This document shows, piece by piece, positions 57,656 to 64,000 of a stretch of 64,000 nucleotides of DNA. The position numbers and the translations under genes were made by a program. Source of the stretch: G020344215 sp039586575 (lineage in GTDB: Bacteria > Gemmatimonadota > Gemmatimonadetes > Palauibacterales > KS3-K002); contig JBDHKD010000002.1 in assembly GCA_039586575.1 (NCBI GenBank), forward strand, positions 62,001 through 126,000, written 5' to 3'. The notes beneath the pieces were generated by a model. That model saw only the letters and a list, made by a program, of their open reading frames with translations, ran no database searches and was not told where the DNA came from. Numbering within the stretch: the stretch's first letter is position 1; every line of letters starts with the position of its first letter.

Positions 57656-58780
57656 ATGATTCGATTCGAACTTGCAGACACGAACACGCGCAGCGCGAAG
57701 ATGCGCGTCGTCGGCGTGGGCGGCGGTGGCAACAATGCCGTCGATCGTATGATCGAGGAGGACTTGCCCGGCGTCGAGTTCATCGCCGTGAACACGGACG
57801 CGCAGGCGCTGGGCAATACGCGCGCTCCCGTCAAGGTACAGATCGGCAAGAAACTGACACGCGGTCTCGGCGCCGGTGCGCGACCCGAGATCGGTCGCCA
57901 GGCCATCGAGGAGAACAAGGACGACATCGTCCAGGTACTGCGCGGTGCTGACCTGGTCTTTGTGACGGCCGGGCTCGGCGGCGGCACCGGTACGGGTTCG
58001 GCGCCCATCGTGGGCCAACTCGCACGCGAGCTCGGCGCGCTGAGCATCGGCATCGTTACCAAGCCGTTCGAGTTCGAGGGCAAGAAGCGAATGCACCAGG
58101 CGGAGATCGGCCTGGCCGAGCTGCGCAAGGCGGTCGATACCGTTATCGTCGTACCGAACCAGCGGCTGCTTTCCGTGGTCGGAAAAGGCACCAGCTTCCG
58201 GGAAGCGCTGAAGAAAGCCGACGAGGTACTCTTGCAGGCTACGCGAGGCATCTCCGACCTGATCAGTGTGACCGGCGACGTGAACGTCGATTTCGCCGAT
58301 GTCCGCACGGTGATGGCCAATCGCGGGCCTGCCTTGATGGGCACCGGCCGCGGGCAGGGCGACAACCGGGCCCAGGAGGCGGCGCAGGAGGCGATCTCAT
58401 CGCCGCTGTTGGATGACATCTCGATTCACGGAGCAAAGGCCGTGCTGCTCAATATCACGGGGGGCAGCAACCTCACGATCGATGAAGTCACGACCGTGAG
58501 CACGATCATCGGTGAAGCGGCCGGCGACGAAGCTGAGATCATCTTCGGCACCGTCCACGACACAACGCTCGACAACGAGATACGCGTGACCGTTATCGCC
58601 ACGGGCTTCGAGCCGGCGGAAGCTACCCCGCTCCGGGCGGCCCGGCCGAACTTTGGGGGCCGTAAGGTGGTAAAAAAGGAGGTGCATGTGCCCGCCAGCG
58701 AGCGGAGCGTCGTCCCAATCGAGCTCGCCGACCCGCGGGAACTGGAGATTCCCACGTTCATCCGGCGACAGATGGACTGA
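57656..58780 (+). CDS. ftsZ: Cell division GTPase FtsZ
   Basis: 374 residues from ATG 57656, preferred over ATG 57650 because GGGGAGGGG ends only a base or two before the latter. It has VVGVGGGGNNAVDRMI, NTDAQAL, the tubulin signature GGGTGTGSAP and the T7-loop region DFADVRTVM. A variable linker precedes the C-terminal conserved peptide ELEIPTFIRRQMD, which binds FtsA. It polymerises as the Z ring. It is the last gene of the dcw cluster. Confidence 0.98.
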   Translation: MIRFELADTNTRSAKMRVVGVGGGGNNAVDRMIEEDLPGVEFIAVNTDAQALGNTRAPVKVQIGKKLTRGLGAGARPEIGRQAIEENKDDIVQVLRGADLVFVTAGLGGGTGTGSAPIVGQLARELGALSIGIVTKPFEFEGKKRMHQAEIGLAELRKAVDTVIVVPNQRLLSVVGKGTSFREALKKADEVLLQATRGISDLISVTGDVNVDFADVRTVMANRGPALMGTGRGQGDNRAQEAAQEAISSPLLDDISIHGAKAVLLNITGGSNLTIDEVTTVSTIIGEAAGDEAEIIFGTVHDTTLDNEIRVTVIATGFEPAEATPLRAARPNFGGRKVVKKEVHVPASERSVVPIELADPRELEIPTFIRRQMD

Positions 58781-58824
58781 TGACTGGAGGCGCTGTCAGG
58801 TGAGGCAGAACCGAACCCCGCCAA

Positions 58825-60099
58825 ATGCGTCATCCCCTCCCCGTAGGTGGAATGGGTAGAGGGCTACTGATCTTCGCGTTCGTGGTCACGGGTGGCCTGA
58901 CGCTCATTCTGGGGCGTCCTGCCAGCTCGCAGCGGCGGCTTCCGGAGTTGCAGCCCGTTGTAGTATCGGCTGAGGAAGCCGAGTCACTGGTCAGGGCGGA
59001 CACGCTGCGGCGGGGGGAGGTTCTAGCCCAGGTTCTGGCGCGACATCGACTCGATGGCTCCGACGTCGCGGGGGTCGTCGATGCGCTCAGTGACTATGCC
59101 AACCCACGGCGATTGAGACCCGGCCTCGCGGTACGTTCGGAGTGGACGGCCTGGGACAGCCTGATCGATCTCACGATACAAGTTGATCGCGATCATGAGG
59201 TGCGCCTTACGCGTGACGGCCTGGGCTGGGCGGCGGAGTTCGGCGAGTCGTCGGTCCGGATCGACACGGTTGTGATCGTTGGCACCATCAGGAGCAGCCT
59301 CTACAACTCGGTGATGGAGCTGCCGATGCCGGCGATCGGAGCGCAGGAACGTATCGAGCGAGTGATGTGGGGGATCTATCGCCCGTTCCAGTGGGCGATC
59401 GACTTCGGCGTCGACCTGCGCAGAGGCGATGCCTATCGTGCGGTCTATGAGCGGGAGGTCCGTTCGGACGGCACGGTCCGCCATGCTCGCGTACTGGCTG
59501 CCGAATTCACCAACCGTGGCAAGACCCATCGAGCCTTCTGGTTCGAGCCCCGCCGAGAGTATTTCGACGAAGACGGCGGCTCGATGAAGCAGGTCTTTCT
59601 CAAAGCGCCGGTGGATTTTCGGCGCATTTCTTCAAACTTCACCCGGCGCCGCTACCACCCCAAGCTGGGCCTCTATCGAGCTCACTTGGGGACCGACTAC
59701 ACAGCCAACACGGGGACGCGCGTCTACTCGACGGCCGATGGAACCGTGACACGGGCCGGTTGGTGGGGCGGCTACGGGCGGATCATCGAGGTCCGACACG
59801 TCAACGGTTATAGTACGCGCTACGCCCACCTCAGCTTCATCGCCAAGGGCATCCAGAGAGGCGTACGAGTGAGTCAGGGGCAGCTGATCGGCAACGTCGG
59901 TGCCACAGGGCTCGCTACCGGGCCGCACCTGCATTACGAGCTTCTGCGTAACGGAAGGGCGATCGACCCCAGAGGCGTGAACTTGCCGTCGGGCGTGCCG
60001 ATCGCCACGGACGCAATGCCGCTATTCCGACGCGAGCGGCAGAAGCTCACACGGCTGCTGCTTGGGGACAGCGAAGCCGGCCGGTTGCTAGCGGAGTAA
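58825..60099 (+). CDS. M23-family peptidoglycan endopeptidase (LytM-type)
   Basis: 424 residues from ATG 58825 (ATG 58852 is an alternative with AGGTGG very close). An N-terminal signal or anchor helix (about 10-29) is followed by an OapA/LysM-like segment (LRRGEVLAQVLARHRLDG, about 60-110) and an intermediate domain. The C-terminal M23 domain has intact zinc ligands in HLGTDY and HLHYE. It should cut peptide cross-links in the wall. Its place directly after ftsZ suggests a role in septum splitting, an inference. Confidence 0.9.
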   Translation: MRHPLPVGGMGRGLLIFAFVVTGGLTLILGRPASSQRRLPELQPVVVSAEEAESLVRADTLRRGEVLAQVLARHRLDGSDVAGVVDALSDYANPRRLRPGLAVRSEWTAWDSLIDLTIQVDRDHEVRLTRDGLGWAAEFGESSVRIDTVVIVGTIRSSLYNSVMELPMPAIGAQERIERVMWGIYRPFQWAIDFGVDLRRGDAYRAVYEREVRSDGTVRHARVLAAEFTNRGKTHRAFWFEPRREYFDEDGGSMKQVFLKAPVDFRRISSNFTRRRYHPKLGLYRAHLGTDYTANTGTRVYSTADGTVTRAGWWGGYGRIIEVRHVNGYSTRYAHLSFIAKGIQRGVRVSQGQLIGNVGATGLATGPHLHYELLRNGRAIDPRGVNLPSGVPIATDAMPLFRRERQKLTRLLLGDSEAGRLLAE

Positions 60100-60200
60100 A
60101 CCCTCACGGCCATTCTTCTGGCTTGCATAGTCTCGAACCCCCTGTCATTCTCAGTTCGTGTTGAGACTGCTCAATCCGCTCGGCGTAACCCTTCCGGGTC

Positions 60201-62144
60201 GTGGGTCCGTTTAGGTGGCTCCTGCTGGCCGCTGGTGCCGGCGCGATCGCCGCGTACCTCTTCTGGTGGTACGGCAGCCGCGAGGAGCCGGTCGCCGGGC
60301 GCGCTTGGGTGGCAGCGCTCCGAGGCCTGATTCTGCTTCTGGCCTGGCTAGTCCTTCTGAATCCGCCGTTCCCGGTAGCCGGAGCTTCCGATCCAGCCGC
60401 TGGTGCGGTCTTGCTGGACGCGTCGTTCAGCATGACGCGACCGATTGACCGTAGCGGCGCCACCGTGTGGGAATCCGCTGTGGACTCGCTGGCGGCCGAC
60501 CTTCCGGTCTGGCTGTTCGGTGGTGGCGTTGCTCGCCGGGTAGATAGCGACTCGCTGCCCGGGGAACCGATCTATCCCGAGTCGCGGCTCACGCCGGCTG
60601 TGCGAGCGGCCGCAGCCAGCGGTGCGCGGCGGCTGTTGGCCTATACGGATGGCCGGATCGCCGACGTAACCGAAGCGTTGGAGGAAGCTGGCCGGCTCGG
60701 CGTGTCAATCGAATTCGTGGAGCTGGGTATAGCCGGCACCGAGCTTGGCATATCAACGATCTCCGCCACGCCGTGGGCGCAGGTTGGGGACACTGTCGAG
60801 GTGCGCGTCGAGCTCGTTGCTGCGGGTGCCGATACCGACAGCGTGCAGGTCGAAGTACTGGACGAAGGGGAAGGCCGCCTGGCGTCGGGTTGGCTGACCA
60901 CACCGGCTGCGGGTCGCTTCGCGCCTACCCGACTGACTTATCCCGTAGGCGGTCCGCCCGGCTACCGTCGCTACGTGGTGCGCATAGCTGGCGGCGATGT
61001 GGACGCCGAGCTGCGCGACAACCAGCGTGTGTTCTACGTGCAGGTCGGTGAGCGGCCGGCGGGAGCCGTGGTCGTATCGCTGCAACCGGACTGGGAGCCC
61101 TCTTTCCTGATCGCGAAACTGGATCGGGTCATCGAAGCGCCGACCACGACGTACTTCTGGCTTGCCGACAGCCTTGTATCCCTCGACGACTACCGAGCCG
61201 TGGAGACCGCGGCAGCGCGCCGCGCAGCCCGACGTGCGCCGCTGCTCGTTCTCCACGGATACGGAGCCAGCGCGCCCGGTTGGGCGCGGCAACTGGCGCG
61301 CGATGCCCGGCGCCTGCTGGTCATGGCGGCCGGGGTCGAGGAGTTCGAGCTGCCCGGTTGGGGAACCCGGGTGGGAAGCCCGGCCCAGGGTGAGTGGTAC
61401 GTGTCACCGGACTTGCCGGCATCGCCGCTGGCGCTCGATCTCGGAGACTACGGGCCGGAGGATCTACCGCCCCTCCTGCGGTTGCGGCCGGTAGAGGGTG
61501 ATCGGGCGTGGACGCCGCTCGTCGTGCAGCGGATGCGGCGCGGTGAGCCAGTGCCGGCGGTCGTCGCCGGAACCGTTGGCGCCCGACGTTGGGCCGTGGC
61601 GGCTGGGGAGGGGTATTGGCGGTGGGCTTTTCGTGAAGGTGCCGGCCGGCACCTCTACCGAAGTCTGTGGACCGGACTCGTGGGATGGCTGGTGTCCGGC
61701 CGCCAGGAGGCTGAGACAGGCCCGCAGCCTCTCAGCAGAGTGGTCGAGCGGGGCGAGCCGCTACGCTGGTCGGTGCCTCCGTGGGCCGACTCACTGTCGG
61801 TTGAGCTGTTGGCTGACGATTCAACGACCGTCTGGTCGGCCACCGCTCGAGCGACGGAATCGCTCAGCCCCGTGTTGCCGCCGGGAGTCTATCGGTACAG
61901 AACCCGTGCCTTTGGGGCGCGGGATACCCGGCGCTCATCCGAAGGACCGGTGGAGGTCGAGCCGTTCTCGCGCGAGCTGCTGCCTGCCACTGGTGCCCCG
62001 CTGCCTGAGTCGGTTGGGGCTGTCACCGCAGCGCCGCGACAGGCCGGCACGAAAGGGCTCGCGACTCTGGGCTGGCCCTATCTCGTCTTGATCGCACTCT
62101 TCTGTGTCGAGTGGGCCGCGCGCCGGCTCATCGGTCTACGCTAG
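60201..62144 (+). CDS. VWA-like membrane protein of unknown function
   Basis: 647 residues from GTG 60201. Two N-terminal transmembrane helices (about 5-23 and 37-53) are followed by a von Willebrand A-like domain with the metal-site motif D-A-S-F-S (GAVLLDASFSM) and a later AYTDGRIAD. Beta-rich segments follow, then a GATase1-like stretch (APLLVLHGYGASAPGWARQL), another beta domain and a C-terminal transmembrane helix (about 625-640). Layout recalls BatA/DUF4159-type proteins. No enzymatic role can be stated. It precedes recG by 19 bases. Confidence 0.65.
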   Translation: MGPFRWLLLAAGAGAIAAYLFWWYGSREEPVAGRAWVAALRGLILLLAWLVLLNPPFPVAGASDPAAGAVLLDASFSMTRPIDRSGATVWESAVDSLAADLPVWLFGGGVARRVDSDSLPGEPIYPESRLTPAVRAAAASGARRLLAYTDGRIADVTEALEEAGRLGVSIEFVELGIAGTELGISTISATPWAQVGDTVEVRVELVAAGADTDSVQVEVLDEGEGRLASGWLTTPAAGRFAPTRLTYPVGGPPGYRRYVVRIAGGDVDAELRDNQRVFYVQVGERPAGAVVVSLQPDWEPSFLIAKLDRVIEAPTTTYFWLADSLVSLDDYRAVETAAARRAARRAPLLVLHGYGASAPGWARQLARDARRLLVMAAGVEEFELPGWGTRVGSPAQGEWYVSPDLPASPLALDLGDYGPEDLPPLLRLRPVEGDRAWTPLVVQRMRRGEPVPAVVAGTVGARRWAVAAGEGYWRWAFREGAGRHLYRSLWTGLVGWLVSGRQEAETGPQPLSRVVERGEPLRWSVPPWADSLSVELLADDSTTVWSATARATESLSPVLPPGVYRYRTRAFGARDTRRSSEGPVEVEPFSRELLPATGAPLPESVGAVTAAPRQAGTKGLATLGWPYLVLIALFCVEWAARRLIGLR

Positions 62145-62163
62145 CTGCTCGGCAAGCGCGCGC

Positions 62164-64000
62164 ATGAAGAAGACAAGTCTCCTGGATCGACCGGTTCAAT
62201 ACCTCAAGGGCGTGGGCCCGCGGCGCGCTGAGGCGATGGCCAAGCTGGGGATCGAGCGAGCCCGCGACCTGCTGCGCCACGGGCCACACCGGTACGAAGA
62301 CGCCACCACGGTCACTCCCATCGCCAAGCTGGCGATCGGCATGGACGCCACGGCGATCGGCGTAGTCGTGTCGAAGGGCGTCATTCCAACGCGCCGCGGC
62401 CTGCGGTTCTTCCAGGCGGTGATCAAGGATGCGACGGGGCTCATCGAATGCTCCTGGCCAGGCCAGCCTTTCCTGGACCGCGCGATCAGAAAGGGTGATA
62501 CCCTGCTGGTCTCCGGACCTGTCCGCTTCTTCCACGGCCGCCAGATCCAGCCGCGTGAGTTCACCATTCTCGCCCGCAGCGGTGAGCCCGCCCAGGAAAT
62601 AGGCACGGTGTTCCCGATCTACCCGGCCACGGCTTCGCTCTCCCACCGGCAGATCCGCAGCATCATCCAGCAGAACCTCGATGCGATGCTCGAGGCCGCA
62701 GAAGACGAAGACGACGTGATCCCCGAGGATATACGTCGGCGACTCGGGCTCGCAGGCCTCCGCGAGACGTACGAATGGCTCCATCGCCCGCCCCAGCTTG
62801 CCGACGCCGAGCAGGCGCGACGTCGGATGGCGTTCGAAGAGCTCTTCATCCTGCAAGTTCTCTATGCACGAGCTCGCTACGAGAACCGCGAGCAGCGTCC
62901 CGGTATCGCTTTCGCTAGAAAGAATACGCTGGTCCGCCCCTTCGCCGAGTCGCTCCCCTTCGAGCTTACCGCAGCGCAGAAGAGAGTGCTCGCGGAAATC
63001 TCAACCGACATGGCGGAGCCACGACCGATGAACCGCCTGCTGCAGGGCGACGTCGGCAGCGGCAAGACGGTAGTCGCGCTTTTCGCGATGTTGCGGGCCG
63101 TGGAGAACGACTATCAGACAGCGCTGATGGCTCCGACAGAACTGCTCTCCGAGCAACATCACGAGACCGTGACGCGCATGCTCGACGAGTTGCCGGTCAC
63201 GGTCTTGTTGCTGCGCGGTGGCGCGCGCTCGTCCGAGCGACGGGAGGCCCTCGAGCGAATTTCCTCCGGGGAGGCGAGGCTGGTCATCGGCACACACGCC
63301 TTGATCCAGGAAGACGTCGAGTTCCAGCATTTGGGCCTGGCGGTGATCGATGAACAGCACCGTTTCGGAGTCCGACAGCGCATGAAACTCCGCAGGGCGG
63401 GCGCCGATCCCGATGTCCTGGTCATGTCGGCGACCCCCATCCCGCGCTCACTCGCCTTGACGTTCTACGGCGATCTGGACGTCTCGGTACTCGATGAGCT
63501 ACCGCCGGGCCGGCGGCCAGTGAAGACGGTGCTGCGCGGTGAATCGGTGAGAGCGCGTGTCTTTGAGTTTGTGCGTGCGGAAGTCAACGCCGGCCGTCAG
63601 GCCTACGTGGTATACCCGGTCATCGAAGAGTCTGAAACGCTGGATGTCCGCTCAGCCACGGAGGCGTATGAGCACCTCTCCGAGGAAGTGTTGTCGGATC
63701 TCAAAGTGGGTTTGATCCACGGTCGTATGCCAAGCGACGAGAAGGACGACACGATGCGACGCTTCGTGGCCGGCGCGATCGATGTTCTGGTGTCGACCAC
63801 GGTGATCGAAGTAGGGATCGATGTGCCGAACGCCTCGGTCATGGTCGTCGAAGGCGCCGAGCGCTTCGGCCTGGCCCAGCTGCACCAACTGCGCGGCCGG
63901 GTCGGACGCGGCGCCGAGCAGAGCTACTGCGTGGTCATCCATGGCGGCAGGGAACCGCCCGAACGGCTCCGCGTCTTCGCGTCCACCACCGATGGGTTCG
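62164..64000 (+). CDS. recG: ATP-dependent DNA helicase RecG, 5' part (runs off the window)
   Basis: 612 codons from ATG 62164 with no stop before the window end. An N-terminal wedge/OB domain (YLKGVGPRRAEAMAKLG, then KDATGLIECSWPGQPFL) precedes the helicase core. Visible motifs are I LLQGDVGSGKT, Ia APTELLSEQHH, II DEQHRFG, III MSATPIPRSLA, the second lobe STTVIEVGIDVPNAS and VI QLHQLRGRVGRG. RecG remodels stalled forks and branched DNA. No Shine-Dalgarno is obvious. The C-terminal TRG/wedge-binding end is outside the window. Confidence 0.96.
   Translation, partial: MKKTSLLDRPVQYLKGVGPRRAEAMAKLGIERARDLLRHGPHRYEDATTVTPIAKLAIGMDATAIGVVVSKGVIPTRRGLRFFQAVIKDATGLIECSWPGQPFLDRAIRKGDTLLVSGPVRFFHGRQIQPREFTILARSGEPAQEIGTVFPIYPATASLSHRQIRSIIQQNLDAMLEAAEDEDDVIPEDIRRRLGLAGLRETYEWLHRPPQLADAEQARRRMAFEELFILQVLYARARYENREQRPGIAFARKNTLVRPFAESLPFELTAAQKRVLAEISTDMAEPRPMNRLLQGDVGSGKTVVALFAMLRAVENDYQTALMAPTELLSEQHHETVTRMLDELPVTVLLLRGGARSSERREALERISSGEARLVIGTHALIQEDVEFQHLGLAVIDEQHRFGVRQRMKLRRAGADPDVLVMSATPIPRSLALTFYGDLDVSVLDELPPGRRPVKTVLRGESVRARVFEFVRAEVNAGRQAYVVYPVIEESETLDVRSATEAYEHLSEEVLSDLKVGLIHGRMPSDEKDDTMRRFVAGAIDVLVSTTVIEVGIDVPNASVMVVEGAERFGLAQLHQLRGRVGRGAEQSYCVVIHGGREPPERLRVFASTTDGF

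Noticed and set aside
1..64000. Insertion sequences, phage genes, CRISPR arrays, toxin-antitoxin or defence islands
   Set aside because: I looked on both strands and saw no transposase, integrase, repeat-spacer array or defence gene; almost all sequence is accounted for by core or signalling genes.

Overview
This is one continuous, densely packed, GC-rich stretch of a bacterial chromosome. The cell it implies is a diderm: it encodes an LptC-like lipoprotein, outer-membrane beta-barrels, a TonB/ExbB/ExbD system, meso-diaminopimelate-type MurE and a full division/wall cluster. Type IV pilin-like proteins, the ftsH-folP-cdaA order, a PATAN/TPR/MglA/chemotaxis cluster and the frequency of GTG and TTG starts fit Gemmatimonadota or a close relative. 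That assignment is inference from gene content. I see no insertion sequence, prophage, CRISPR array or rRNA gene.

Layout. Positions 1-6742 are accessory: the tail of an MDR dehydrogenase, an LptC-like protein, a beta-barrel protein, then a minus-strand block of four co-oriented genes (BNR-repeat protein, YqeC-like, beta-barrel, unknown exported protein) flanked on both sides by paralogous type IV pilin-like genes. Positions 7055-13231 carry rpsU with its own promoter and terminator, then tilS-hpt-ftsH-folP-cdaA, mostly overlapping. Positions 13295-15588 are exbB-exbD-exbD-tonB, closed by a strong terminator. Positions 15591-22904 are yggS-divIVA-punA-ileS-dksA-lspA-rluD.

Positions 22901-39348 are the most distinctive part. 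A near-consensus sigma70-type promoter is followed by an apparent 16-kb operon with mostly overlapping genes. It encodes CheW, CheY, CheA, a CheC-type phosphatase, a giant TPR protein, two PATAN(DUF4388)-winged helix-TPR proteins, three roadblock proteins, an MglA-type polarity GTPase, a DnaA-like AAA+ protein lacking the DNA-binding domain, CheR, CheD, CheB, a tandem CheW and an anchored metalloprotease. No chemoreceptor lies in the window. By analogy with Myxococcus MglA/MglB and Frz, I infer a chemosensory system that controls cell polarity or surface motility, possibly through type IV pili. The DnaA-like protein is its unexplained component.

Positions 39436-41639 hold a small membrane protein, tRNA-Val(TAC) with its own promoter, and an exported TPR protein. 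Positions 41697-58780 are the dcw cluster: mraZ-rsmH-ftsL-ftsI-murE-murF-mraY-murD-ftsW-murG-murC-murB-ftsQ-ftsA-ftsZ. It starts with a promoter that carries MraZ-box repeats and has a highly structured mraZ-rsmH spacer. It is followed by an M23 peptidase, a VWA-like membrane protein and the 5' part of recG, which runs off the window end.

Single-gene points of note: a probable AUC start codon (6177-6179) and an isoleucyl-tRNA synthetase whose HIGH signature reads G-I-H-H.
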